Origin: Balneolaceae bacterium
GTDB lineage: Bacteria; Bacteroidota; Rhodothermia; Balneolales; Balneolaceae
Assembly (NCBI GenBank): GCA_007117235.1
Contig: SKGY01000227.1
Coordinates: forward strand, 1 to 5,881
Reading direction: 5' to 3'
Length of the DNA stretch: 5,881 bases
Position numbers and translations under genes: made by a program
Notes under the pieces: generated by a model
Database searches by the model: none
The model's input: the letters and a program-made list of their open reading frames with translations, nothing else
What the model was told of the DNA's origin: nothing
Part shown: positions 1 through 5,881 of the stretch, piece after piece
Numbering within the stretch: position 1 is the stretch's first letter
Layout: each line of letters opens with the position of its first letter

Positions 1-1262
1 AAGATTTGTCCTAAATTACTCCATCCAAAGTACGCCACAAACTGTGCGGCGAAAAAGACGATTACGATATAAAGCCCAAGTGTAGACATCGCCTGAGACA
101 TGCCCTTAATCACATCCCGGTCATCTTTCATTGTGCCAACCAGTTTTCCGTAAATAAATCCGGGAATCAGGAAGCAGATAAAAATAAGAGTAACCACACC
201 GCGCAGGAATGGGGAGTCTTTCCAATCTCCCGTTTCCGGATTTCTCAATACGCCATTTTCAGGAACGATGGTTAGTGCCAAAACTCCCATCATAATGAGT
301 ACAGATACACCGGTCCATTTGAGCGCGCGGATCTCTTTTGGAGTGAGTGGATCCATGGATGCTTCTTCTGATAGATCTTCCATCGCCATACTCTCATCAT
401 ACACACCTAGTTTTGGCTCCACAATTCGGAGCGTCACAAATGCGCCGATGGCCGTAATCATAAACGTACTGACAAACATGAAATAGTAGTTTGCAGTAGC
501 TACCACAACATAGTCGGGGTCAATCAGGTTTGCAGCTTCCTGGGTGAGGCCGGCAAGTAGTGGGTCAATGGTTCCAAGCAAGAGGTTTGCACTATAGCCG
601 CCCGAAACACATGCAAAAGCACAGGCTAGTCCGGCCATAGGATGCCGGCCCATCGAATGAAAAATGACTGCTGCAAGTGGCACTAAAACCACATAGCCCA
701 TCTCTGACGCGGTATTCGAAATAACTGCCGAGAAGCAGATTGCAATGGTTACCAGGTTTTTCGGAGTTACAATAAAGCGGAAGATTCTTTTTGGAACAGC
801 TGTTATTCCTGTTGCGACAGACTCACTTGGTTTAAATGAGGCGGCCTTTAACACAATTCCTCTTACAACGGCGCTTATCAATCCTGAATGTTCAGCAACA
901 CCAACTCCTAAAAGAGCAACCAGTACAACACCAAGAGGCGCGAACCCGGTGAAGTTTGATACCATATTTGTGACAATCATCCGGAGGCCTTCAGCATTTA
1001 GCAAGCTAACCGGACGAATGATTCCATCCGGGGCTCTTCCACCAGAACCTTCAGGCCGTGGATCGGCAGCGCTCCAGTCTAACCATTCAGCAAGTCCACT
1101 AAGCAGAACTACCCCGAAGGCAAACAGTGCAAAAAGTGTTACCGGATGAGGAAGCAAGTTTCCGAGCCACTCAACAAAATCTAAAAAACGAGTAAAAAGA
1201 GTGCGTTTCTGGCGATCTGCACCTGGTACGTTCGGATCATCAGTTTTAGGATATTCACTCAT
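1..1262 (-). CDS. AbgT-family transporter (p-aminobenzoyl-glutamate / antimetabolite type), C-terminus beyond window
   Basis: This is an integral inner-membrane transporter of the AbgT family, whose members (E. coli AbgT, Neisseria MtrF, YdaH) import p-aminobenzoyl-glutamate or export sulfonamide-type antimetabolites. I read 420 codons from the ATG at 1262-1260 to the window edge. The family is usually about 500 residues, so some 80-90 are missing. Family motifs I recognise are VAEHSGLISAVVRG (122-135), ISNTASEMGYVVLVPLAA (181-198), GRHPMAGLACAFACVSGG (205-222), YSANLLLGTIDPLLAG (223-238) and the late FGWSNLG (412-418). Hydrophobic segments recur throughout, with an acidic cytoplasmic-looking loop at about 286-312. 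A stretch rich in Ser and Lys at about 141-156 looks longer than in relatives I recall. No clear Shine-Dalgarno precedes the start, but the next in-frame ATG (residue 95) would remove the first membrane region. It lies 31 bp downstream of a small membrane-protein gene on the same strand. Family assignment is secure; substrate and transport direction are not. Confidence 0.93.
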   Translation of the reverse strand, partial: MSEYPKTDDPNVPGADRQKRTLFTRFLDFVEWLGNLLPHPVTLFALFAFGVVLLSGLAEWLDWSAADPRPEGSGGRAPDGIIRPVSLLNAEGLRMIVTNMVSNFTGFAPLGVVLVALLGVGVAEHSGLISAVVRGIVLKAASFKPSESVATGITAVPKRIFRFIVTPKNLVTIAICFSAVISNTASEMGYVVLVPLAAVIFHSMGRHPMAGLACAFACVSGGYSANLLLGTIDPLLAGLTQEAANLIDPDYVVVATANYYFMFVSTFMITAIGAFVTLRIVEPKLGVYDESMAMEDLSEEASMDPLTPKEIRALKWTGVSVLIMMGVLALTIVPENGVLRNPETGDWKDSPFLRGVVTLIFICFLIPGFIYGKLVGTMKDDRDVIKGMSQAMSTLGLYIVIVFFAAQFVAYFGWSNLGQI

Positions 1263-1293
1263 AAAGAAAGGGTTTCGTCGTCAAGTTTAAGGT

Positions 1294-1638
1294 TTAATCA
1301 CTTGGTCTGAGCAGTACTTTAATTTGATGCCCCATTAAGGTTGAAATGGCTGTGAGTAATCCACCTACAATAAATGTCAGCAGAAGCACAATCAAAGGGG
1401 AGCCAACCTGCATCATATCGGCAATTCGTGTTGCCAAAATTGCATCATTTGAAATATGGATATATAAAGCCTGAATGAACCATGCGGAGCCTCCTGCTAA
1501 AAATCCAACGGTCAATGCCGATAAGTTTTTGTCAAATAACCATGCGCCAAGAAAGATGGCGGGAATCACAGCTACCCACCAGTTTAGAAGTAAATTAAAG
1601 AACCAGATTAAAATCAGAAGTATAGAAAAGTTGCGCAT
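1294..1638 (-). CDS. Small multi-pass membrane protein of unknown function, upstream of the AbgT gene
   Basis: I do not recognise a named family. From the ATG at 1638-1636 the product is 114 residues and mostly hydrophobic. It has one long or two short helices at about 4-35 (rich in Trp, Phe and Leu), a helix at about 40-60 starting in a Gly/Ala-rich stretch (VGFLAGGSAWF), a polar stretch with HISNDAILATRIADMM at about 61-76, a Gly-rich helix at about 80-104, and a short basic tail. Three or four membrane passes and no signal peptide are likely. The frame stays open upstream to a TTG at 1755, adding 39 residues. I reject that start: the extension is not hydrophobic, a promoter-like element lies inside it, and ATG begins exactly where the helix pattern starts. 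The gene ends 31 bp before the AbgT start on the same strand, with no terminator between, so co-transcription and a role in the same membrane context are plausible but unproven. Confidence 0.75.
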   Translation of the reverse strand: MRNFSILLILIWFFNLLLNWWVAVIPAIFLGAWLFDKNLSALTVGFLAGGSAWFIQALYIHISNDAILATRIADMMQVGSPLIVLLLTFIVGGLLTAISTLMGHQIKVLLRPSD

Positions 1639-1668
1639 AGTTGTGTAATCAAAAATGATTTGACTGAG

Positions 1669-1697
1669 AGTATAGTGTTTTGCGGATAAAACTGAAA
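1669..1697 (-). promoter_or_regulatory. Possible sigma-70-like promoter for the membrane protein / AbgT unit
   Basis: Reading the minus strand, TTTCAG (1697-1692) and TATACT (1674-1669) are separated by exactly 17 bases, and the second element matches TATAAT at five of six positions. Transcription would start near 1662, about 24 bases before the ATG at 1638. The first element is poor, and Bacteroidota often use a different promoter consensus, so this is a suggestion only. If real, it rules out the longer TTG-started form of the downstream protein. Confidence 0.3.
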
Positions 1698-1754
1698 TAA
1701 TACTCTCAAAATGAGATGTATAATTTTGTTCACCCTCAAAGAACGGTGGAGACA

Positions 1755-1912
1755 ATGCAGATTGTGTTGAAAAATTACAAAAAAGCGATTTTTTAGTTCA
1801 GGTAGCGTTAGGAAACAGATTCAGAAGTTACCCCATCTATTTTGAACTGATAGCGATTATTCTGATCTTTATAGCCGAATTTCTTTTCGAAAAAAGACTG
1901 ACTCAGAATTAA
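1755..1912 (+). other. Possible small membrane-protein ORF, frame-broken or chance
   Basis: One plus-strand frame is open from 1724 to the TAA at 1910-1912. Its last part reads RSYPIYFELIAIILIFIAEF followed by a charged tail ending KRLTQN, which resembles a single membrane helix with a polar C-terminus. This frame contains no ATG, GTG or TTG. An ATG at 1755, preceded by GGTGGAG at 1745-1751, opens a different frame that stops after 13 codons, just past an A6 and a T6 run. One extra base in either run would join the two frames into a protein of about 52 residues ending 19 bp before the E2 start. It could be a small gene with a sequencing error, a decayed gene, a 13-codon leader peptide or pure chance. 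The spacing of GGAG to ATG (3 bases) is short for a real ribosome site. Confidence that it is a gene is low. Confidence 0.2.
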
Positions 1913-1931
1913 AAAATTTAGATAAATCAAC

Positions 1932-3710
1932 ATGGCAAAGGTTGAAGTTGTGATGCCCCAAATGGGTGAATCCGTAATGGAGGGAACAGTAATTGAGTGG
2001 GCAAAAAAAGTTGGAGATAAGGTAGAGGTTGATGAAACCCTACTTGAAATTGCCACTGATAAAGTTGATACCGAAGTACCCTCACCGGAAGCCGGTGTAT
2101 TAGTAGAAATTTTAGTCGAAGCCGATGAGACTGTTGAAGTAGGTCAGGCCATCGCTATTATTGACACTGATGGTGACGCTTCTCCATCATCTTCCGATGA
2201 TTCAGAACCCAAGAAAGATGAGGAAAGTAAAAAAGAAGAGAAAGTTGAAGAGCCGGTCAAAGAGACTGAATCAACAAAAGAAAGTGAGCCTCAAGCAGAT
2301 GAAAATGAATCATCCGGTGGCGATTCTGATGGCGAGACCATAGAAGTTGTAATGCCTCAAATGGGTGAATCTGTAATGGAGGGTGAGGTTCTGGAATGGT
2401 TAAAAAGTGTTGGCGACAAAATCGAAGTTGATGAACCGTTGCTCGAAATTGCCACAGATAAGGTAGACACTGAAGTACCTTCACCTGAAGCAGGAACACT
2501 TGTTGAAATTCTGGTGAAAGCCGGTGAGACCGTAGAGGTTGGGCAGGCAATTGCGTTGATCTCAACAGGGAAAGCCGCATCCGAATCATCTGCGAAGAAG
2601 GAAGCACCTAAAAAAGAGACTGAGTCTAAGTCCGCCACAGAACCTAAATCAGCTGAATCAAAAGAGCAAAGTCAGGCAGCTTCTTCAAATGGAACTGCAC
2701 CTCAGCGCGTTGGTAGTGATGGCAGATTTTTCTCACCACTTGTCAGATCAATTGCGAAAGAAGAAGGCATTAGTCAGGAAGAGCTGGAGTCTATTGAAGG
2801 CAGTGGGAAAGATGGACGAGTTTCTAAAAGTGATATACTCGGTTATGTAGAGGATAAAAAATCCGGTAAAGTTTCAGCACCTTCATCCTCGAAAAGTAGA
2901 GGCCTTGTGAAGCCGACAACTGATTCAAAATCATCCGGTGGCGGATCAGGAAAAATTTCTGCGGGTGAACTTAATGTTCAAAGCCCGAGTGAAAATGTTG
3001 AGATCATTAAAATGGATCGTATGCGCAAGATGATTGCGGAACATATGGTTCGATCAAAACAGACTTCTGCTCACGTAAGTACGTTCAGCGAGGTTGATGT
3101 AACGAATATTGTGAAGTGGAGAGCTGCCAACAAGAATAAATTTGAACAGCAGGCAGGCGTTCGATTAACATTCACTCCAATCTTTATAGAAGCATTTATT
3201 AAAGCAATTGGCGAGTTTCCATTAGTAAACAGCTCAGTGAATGGTGATGAAATTATTCTCAAAAAGGATATTAATTTCGGAATTGCCGTTGCATTGGGTG
3301 AAGGTGGAAAGGGTGGATTGATTGTGCCTGTAATTAAAAAAGCGCAGGACAAAAACCTTATCGGAATTGCAAAAGCTGTGAATGACCTGGCACTCAAAGC
3401 AAGAAATAAAGAGCTGAGTCCGGACGATCTGGTTGGCGGAACCATAACACTAACTAACTACGGGAGCGTTGGCAACTTGATGGGCACTCCAATTATAAAC
3501 CAGCCACAGGTTGCAATACTTGGTACAGGTGTAATTGAGAAAAAACCGGTGGTGATCGAAGCAGAACAGGGAGATATGATTGCAATTCGCCATATCATGT
3601 ACCTGACAATGAGTTACGATCACAGAATTATTGATGGCGCACACGGTGGAGCATTCACAAGCAGAGTGAAAGAGCTACTTGAGAACTTTGATCCAAAACG
3701 GGCCATTTAA
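1932..3710 (+). CDS. Dihydrolipoamide acyltransferase, E2 component of a 2-oxo-acid dehydrogenase complex (two lipoyl domains)
   Basis: This is the E2 core enzyme, which takes an acyl group from E1 on a swinging lipoyl-lysine and transfers it to coenzyme A in the cytoplasm. The 592 residues divide as lipoyl domain 1 (3-78, lipoyl Lys44 in ATDKVDTEV), a Ser/Glu/Lys linker (79-134), lipoyl domain 2 (136-211, Lys177 in the same motif), a second charged linker (212-260), the peripheral-subunit-binding domain for E1/E3 (about 266-306), a Ser/Gly/Lys-rich linker, and the catalytic domain (about 355-592). The active-site motif SYDHRIIDGA (561-570) supplies His564 and Asp568; NQPQVAILGTG (523-533) is also typical. 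The start is fixed by lipoyl domain 1 beginning at residue 3. The charged linkers differ from the Ala/Pro linkers of E. coli. Whether the substrate is 2-oxoglutarate, a branched-chain oxo acid or pyruvate cannot be settled. The catalytic domain reminds me most of branched-chain or generic acyltransferases, so I give no symbol. No E1 or E3 gene is adjacent, and an intrinsic terminator follows. Confidence 0.95.
   Translation: MAKVEVVMPQMGESVMEGTVIEWAKKVGDKVEVDETLLEIATDKVDTEVPSPEAGVLVEILVEADETVEVGQAIAIIDTDGDASPSSSDDSEPKKDEESKKEEKVEEPVKETESTKESEPQADENESSGGDSDGETIEVVMPQMGESVMEGEVLEWLKSVGDKIEVDEPLLEIATDKVDTEVPSPEAGTLVEILVKAGETVEVGQAIALISTGKAASESSAKKEAPKKETESKSATEPKSAESKEQSQAASSNGTAPQRVGSDGRFFSPLVRSIAKEEGISQEELESIEGSGKDGRVSKSDILGYVEDKKSGKVSAPSSSKSRGLVKPTTDSKSSGGGSGKISAGELNVQSPSENVEIIKMDRMRKMIAEHMVRSKQTSAHVSTFSEVDVTNIVKWRAANKNKFEQQAGVRLTFTPIFIEAFIKAIGEFPLVNSSVNGDEIILKKDINFGIAVALGEGGKGGLIVPVIKKAQDKNLIGIAKAVNDLALKARNKELSPDDLVGGTITLTNYGSVGNLMGTPIINQPQVAILGTGVIEKKPVVIEAEQGDMIAIRHIMYLTMSYDHRIIDGAHGGAFTSRVKELLENFDPKRAI
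1938..2564 (+). repeat. Tandem lipoyl-domain duplication inside the E2 gene
   Basis: Residues 3-78 (bases 1938-2165) and 136-211 (2337-2564) align without gaps, and I count 63 of 76 residues identical. Both copies keep the VVMPQMGESVMEG opening and the full ATDKVDTEVPSPEAG loop that carries the lipoylated Lys. Many of the DNA differences are synonymous third-base changes, so this is not a fresh duplication. It is an older one held under protein-level constraint, perhaps with occasional gene conversion. Confidence 0.9.
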
Positions 3711-3738
3711 CTAATCCGGTGCGTGAACTAACTTTATA

Positions 3739-3778
3739 AGAAGCGGCATACAGAGATGAATGCCGCTTCTGTTTTTTT
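3739..3778 (+). terminator. Intrinsic terminator after the E2 gene
   Basis: A perfect 11-bp stem, AGAAGCGGCAT (3739-3749) with ATGCCGCTTCT (3760-3770), encloses a 10-base loop and is followed by G and seven T (3771-3778). It lies 28 bases after the E2 stop and ends 34 bases before the panC start, so it should end the E2 transcript. Confidence 0.9.
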
Positions 3779-3812
3779 CAGGGTTATGAACGCATTTGGT
3801 AAACCAATTATC

Positions 3813-4661
3813 ATGAACGTATCGGATCGTATTGATGAGATCAGGGTTGATATCTCAAGGCTGAAATCTGAGGGCAAACGAATAGGATTTGTTCCAACGA
3901 TGGGTGCACTCCATTCCGGTCATTTGGGTTTAATTGAACTCGCAAAAAAGAATTCAGATATAGTTGTCGTATCTATTTTTGTAAATCCTGAGCAGTTTGG
4001 CCCGAACGAGGATTTTGATAGATATCCGAGGCAATTAAAAGACGACCTTGAGAAATGCAGAAGTGCTGGTGTTGATTTGGTATTCACACCGGAAAGGAGC
4101 GAGATTTACGATGAGAAGAAGTTTCTGAAAATTGGTATCGATAAACTCAGCGACCATATGTGCGGTGGAAGCCGTCCGGGATTTTTTGAAGGTGTGTTGC
4201 TTGTGGTAAATAAGCTATTCAACATTGTTACACCCGATATTGCAGTTTTTGGCCAAAAAGATATTCAACAGTTTCAGATCATATCAAAAATGGTGAAAGA
4301 GTTTAATCACCCCGTTGAGTTGATTATGGCGCCTATAGCCAGGGCTAATGATGGTTTGGCTTTGAGTAGCAGAAATGCATATTTGTCAGATCAGGAGAGG
4401 AAGGCTGCTCCTGGACTCTATCGATGCCTTCAATACATTGAAAAACAGATACAATCCGGTGTTGATACCCCAAAACTGTTGATTGAGCATCAAAAAGGAG
4501 AGTTGGAGGCAAAAGGTTTCAAAATTGATTATCTTAATGTGTTCGATTCGAAAACGTTGGAACCGTCAGAAACGTTAAGAGAAGGCAACAATTACATACT
4601 GGCAGGAGCAATCTGGCTCGGCAAAACAAGACTTATTGATAATATATTGATCGAATTTTAG
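3813..4661 (+). CDS. panC: Pantothenate synthetase (pantoate--beta-alanine ligase)
   Basis: PanC joins pantoate and beta-alanine using ATP, through a pantoyl-adenylate, to make pantothenate for coenzyme A synthesis in the cytoplasm. The 282 residues match the usual length (E. coli 283). Visible motifs are [12 protein letters not shown] (26-37, with the HxGH nucleotide-binding pair His34/His37), [20 protein letters not shown] (53-72), [12 protein letters not shown] (117-128), [11 protein letters not shown] (145-155, with Lys149 and Gln153) and [12 protein letters not shown] (180-191, the KMSKS-like SSRN). The RPG motif is followed by Phe124 where many PanC proteins have His. I chose the ATG at 3813 because it places the VPTMG motif at the same residue number as in E. 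coli. An upstream in-frame ATG at 3756 lies in the loop of the preceding terminator, and one at 3786 adds nine unmatched residues. No strong Shine-Dalgarno is present. panD follows after 11 bases, forming a clear operon. Confidence 0.95.
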   Translation: MNVSDRIDEIRVDISRLKSEGKRIGFVPTMGALHSGHLGLIELAKKNSDIVVVSIFVNPEQFGPNEDFDRYPRQLKDDLEKCRSAGVDLVFTPERSEIYDEKKFLKIGIDKLSDHMCGGSRPGFFEGVLLVVNKLFNIVTPDIAVFGQKDIQQFQIISKMVKEFNHPVELIMAPIARANDGLALSSRNAYLSDQERKAAPGLYRCLQYIEKQIQSGVDTPKLLIEHQKGELEAKGFKIDYLNVFDSKTLEPSETLREGNNYILAGAIWLGKTRLIDNILIEF

Positions 4662-4664
4662 GAG
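4660..4664 (+). promoter_or_regulatory. Shine-Dalgarno site of panD, overlapping the panC stop codon
   Basis: AGGAG lies eight bases before the panD ATG and shares its AG with the panC TAG stop. It is the clearest Shine-Dalgarno motif in the window. The overlap suggests that ribosomes finishing panC pass directly to panD. Confidence 0.75.
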
Positions 4665-4672
4665 CTTTTACA

Positions 4673-5080
4673 ATGAAACTCACAATGTTTAAATCCAAGC
4701 TTCATCAAATGAAGGTGACTGAAGCTAACCTGATGTATGAAGGAAGCATCACCATAGATGAAGATCTTCTGGATATGGCGAAAATTTTACCATACGAAAA
4801 GGTTCAGGTTGTGAATATTACAAATGGTTCACGGCTTGAAACATATACTATACCAGGAGAACGCGGGAGCAGGGTCTGCTGCCTTAACGGTGCCGCAGCC
4901 AGACTTACACAGGTTGATGATCGTGTCATTGTAATGGCTTATGCGGAAATGGAACCTGAAGAAGCCCGGGATTACAAGCCCACTGTAGTAATTGTTGATG
5001 AAAACAATGAACCGAAAGATATTCTTGATGAAGTAACCCACGGAAAAAAATATGGTCTTGAAAATGGCTTGATTGAATAG
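4673..5080 (+). CDS. panD: Aspartate 1-decarboxylase (pyruvoyl-dependent proenzyme)
   Basis: PanD decarboxylates L-aspartate to beta-alanine, the co-substrate of PanC. It is made as an inactive chain that cleaves itself between Gly24 and Ser25, turning Ser25 into the pyruvoyl cofactor. The site is present at the canonical place ([10 protein letters not shown], 20-29). Residues known to matter in the E. coli enzyme are kept with identical numbering: Lys9, His11, Tyr22, Arg54, Thr57, Tyr58 and the Asn72-Gly73-Ala74-Ala75 loop. The product is 135 residues, slightly longer than the 126 of E. coli through its C-terminal tail (about 114-135). The start is set by the AGGAG site and the [11 protein letters not shown] opening. 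It is the last gene of the panCD pair and is followed 28 bases later by an intrinsic terminator. In Gammaproteobacteria the processing also needs the PanZ/PanM partner; nothing in this window bears on that. Confidence 0.97.
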   Translation: MKLTMFKSKLHQMKVTEANLMYEGSITIDEDLLDMAKILPYEKVQVVNITNGSRLETYTIPGERGSRVCCLNGAAARLTQVDDRVIVMAYAEMEPEEARDYKPTVVIVDENNEPKDILDEVTHGKKYGLENGLIE

Positions 5081-5108
5081 ATTACAGCCCATCAATTTTA
5101 GTTAATCA

Positions 5109-5142
5109 TCCCGCTTCGGTTTACCGGAGCGGGATTTTTTTT
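5109..5142 (+). terminator. Intrinsic terminator after panD
   Basis: TCCCGCTTCGG (5109-5119) pairs with CCGGAGCGGGA (5124-5134) across a TTTA loop, with a single G-T wobble, and is followed by eight T (5135-5142). It closes the panCD transcript 28 bases after the stop. It separates this unit from the DUF1080 gene. Confidence 0.92.
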
Positions 5143-5234
5143 ACCAAATTTTTGCGTAATGGCATGTTTAAAAAAATTATCACATGTTGTATGACGCCAA
5201 TTAAAATATTTTGAATGAATAAATTGATGAGTTT
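5143..5234 (+). promoter_or_regulatory. Leader and likely promoter region of the DUF1080 gene
   Basis: The preceding terminator means the DUF1080 gene must be started from these 92 AT-rich bases. I see no convincing consensus promoter. A degenerate Bacteroidota-like pair, TTG (5187-5189) and TATTTTG (5207-5213), is possible. The hexamer CATGTT occurs twice (5163-5168 and 5183-5188), exactly 20 bases apart. That is about two helical turns and could be a regulator site or chance. The ribosome site is weak (GATGAG, 5226-5231). Confidence 0.35.
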
Positions 5235-5881
5235 ATGACTTTATTAAAAAAACTAAGTTTCTTATTGATGGCCGGATCTGTTTTGATAGTTGCCTGCTCT
5301 GAAAGTGAGCAATCTACTGAAGGACTTAACAGCGAATGGATTTCAATATGGGACGGTGAAACATTTAATCACTGAAGAGCAAGCGAAAACCCTGAATCAT
5401 TTCAGATCGAAGATGGAAAGATTGTGGTAGACGGGCCGCGGGCCCACCTTTTTTATGAAGGGCCGGTGGCTGATGCCAATTTTGTGAATTTTGAATTTCG
5501 GGCAGAGGTATATACATACCCACAGGCTAATTCAGGCATATTTTTTCACACAACCTACCAGGAGGAAGGGTGGCCGGCACATGGTTATGAAGCCCAGGTT
5601 AACGCCACACACAGTGACCCAAGAAAAACAGGTAGTCTCTATGCCGTAAATGATGTAATGAATGATGCTCCCCACCAGGATAATGAGTGGTTTAACTACT
5701 ATATAATGGTGAAGGGCAACGAGATTACGTTTAAAGTAGACGGGGAAACGGTGATGGAGTTTACAGAACCGGATGACCGTGAAGGTACAATACGGTTAGG
5801 CAGTGGTACAATAGCGCTTCAGGCTCACGATCCAGAAAGCAGAATTTACTTTAGAAATATTGAAGTACGGGTACTGGATTA
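5235..5881 (+). pseudogene. DUF1080-family lipoprotein (3-keto-disaccharide hydrolase-like) interrupted by in-frame TGA
   Basis: The frame begins with a lipoprotein signal: basic start (MTLLKK), hydrophobic core and a lipobox ending VAC, so Cys21 would be lipidated and the protein exported. The rest matches the DUF1080 domain (3-keto-disaccharide hydrolase family, found in secreted sugar-degrading proteins). Recognisable blocks are EDGKIVVDGPRAHLFYEG, ANSGIFFHTTYQEEGWPAHG, YEAQVNATHSDPRKTGSLY, EWFNYYIMVKG and GTIALQAHDPESRIYFRNIE. Codon 47 (5373-5375) is TGA, between FNH and RASENPESF, where relatives have Trp (pattern GW-K-ASENP). No other stop or frameshift follows to the window end. The last two bases, TA, may begin the natural stop or a Tyr codon, giving about 215 codons, near full length. 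As written only 46 residues would be made, and no suitable restart with a signal peptide exists downstream. A one-base TGG-to-TGA mutation or a sequence error are the simplest explanations. Confidence 0.85.

Larger units (their letters stand above)
1639..1931. other. Divergent intergenic region between the minus-strand membrane genes and the E2 gene
   Basis: These 293 bases separate two divergently transcribed units and should hold both promoters. Besides the weak minus-strand promoter candidate, I see a short inverted repeat AATCA-AAAA-TGATT (1647-1660) just upstream of the membrane-protein start, and the 10-base palindrome TTTTCGAAAA (1884-1893). No clear promoter for the E2 gene is visible, and the bases just before its ATG are AT-rich without a Shine-Dalgarno, as is common in Bacteroidota. 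The right half also carries the frame-broken small ORF listed separately. Confidence 0.6.

Noticed and set aside
559..561. Glu187 of AbgT in the SNTASEMGY motif, where some relatives have Asp
   Set aside because: The change is conservative and I believe other family members also carry Glu here, so it does not suggest loss of function.
268..1149. Plus-strand ORFs inside the AbgT region (268-486 and 745-1149)
   Set aside because: They are antisense shadows of a well-conserved transporter gene and show no recognisable domain.
1639..1755. N-terminal extension of the small membrane protein starting at a TTG codon (1755)
   Set aside because: The 39 added residues are not membrane-like, cover a promoter-like element, and depend on a rare start, while an ATG at 1638 fits the helix boundary.
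1884..1893. Palindrome TTTTCGAAAA before the E2 gene as an operator
   Set aside because: It is short, of simple composition, occurs once, and lies within the helix-coding tail frame; there is no further support.
2257..2638. Minus-strand ORFs inside the E2 lipoyl and linker region
   Set aside because: They are antisense shadows of a repetitive, biased coding region; their low-complexity make-up mirrors the linkers.
2308..2943. A 15-base exact repeat, AATCATCCGGTGGCG, at 2308-2322 and 2929-2943
   Set aside because: Both copies encode Ser/Gly linker sequence in the E2 gene; similar codon choice in low-complexity linkers explains it better than a functional repeat.
3756..3812. Longer PanC starting at ATG 3756 or 3786
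   Set aside because: The first start lies in the loop of the E2 terminator, and neither extension matches the known PanC N-terminus. The 3813 start aligns with E. coli numbering.
5373..5460. Selenocysteine insertion at the DUF1080 TGA
   Set aside because: The position corresponds to a conserved Trp, not Cys, and no clear stable hairpin of SECIS type follows directly.

Overview
The window looks like ordinary chromosomal DNA from a Gram-negative bacterium, most likely a Bacteroidota/Balneolota-type (Rhodothermia-like) marine or halophilic heterotroph. That placement is an inference. It rests on the moderately AT-rich composition, AT-rich start regions with few Shine-Dalgarno motifs, a secreted DUF1080-family lipoprotein, a two-lipoyl-domain E2 acyltransferase whose linkers are rich in Ser, Glu and Lys, and an AbgT transporter. 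No marker gene fixes the taxonomy.

Layout. Positions 1-1262 (minus) hold the first 420 residues of an AbgT-family transporter, cut at its C-terminus by the window edge. Directly upstream of it on the same strand is a 114-residue multi-pass membrane protein of unknown function (1294-1638), probably in the same transcript. Positions 1639-1931 form a divergent control region. It also carries an odd plus-strand reading frame that encodes a membrane-helix-like tail but has no usable start unless one base is added. A 592-residue dihydrolipoamide acyltransferase (E2 of a 2-oxo-acid dehydrogenase complex) runs from 1932 to 3710 and ends at a strong intrinsic terminator (3739-3778). Then comes a compact panC-panD pair (3813-4661, 4673-5080) closed by a second strong terminator (5109-5142). 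The right end (5235-5881) is a DUF1080 lipoprotein gene interrupted by an in-frame TGA at codon 47, where the family normally has Trp.

How the genes fit together. PanD makes beta-alanine from aspartate, and PanC joins it to pantoate to give pantothenate, the precursor of coenzyme A. The E2 enzyme uses CoA as acyl acceptor. AbgT proteins move p-aminobenzoyl-glutamate or related folate-type compounds. The shared cofactor theme is loose, and the two terminators show that E2, panCD and the DUF1080 gene are separate transcription units.

I found no CRISPR array, insertion sequence, phage gene, tRNA or rRNA, and no convincing undescribed system. The most notable points are the nonsense codon in the otherwise intact DUF1080 gene, the frame-broken small ORF before the E2 gene, the small membrane protein paired with AbgT, and the terminator pressed against panC.
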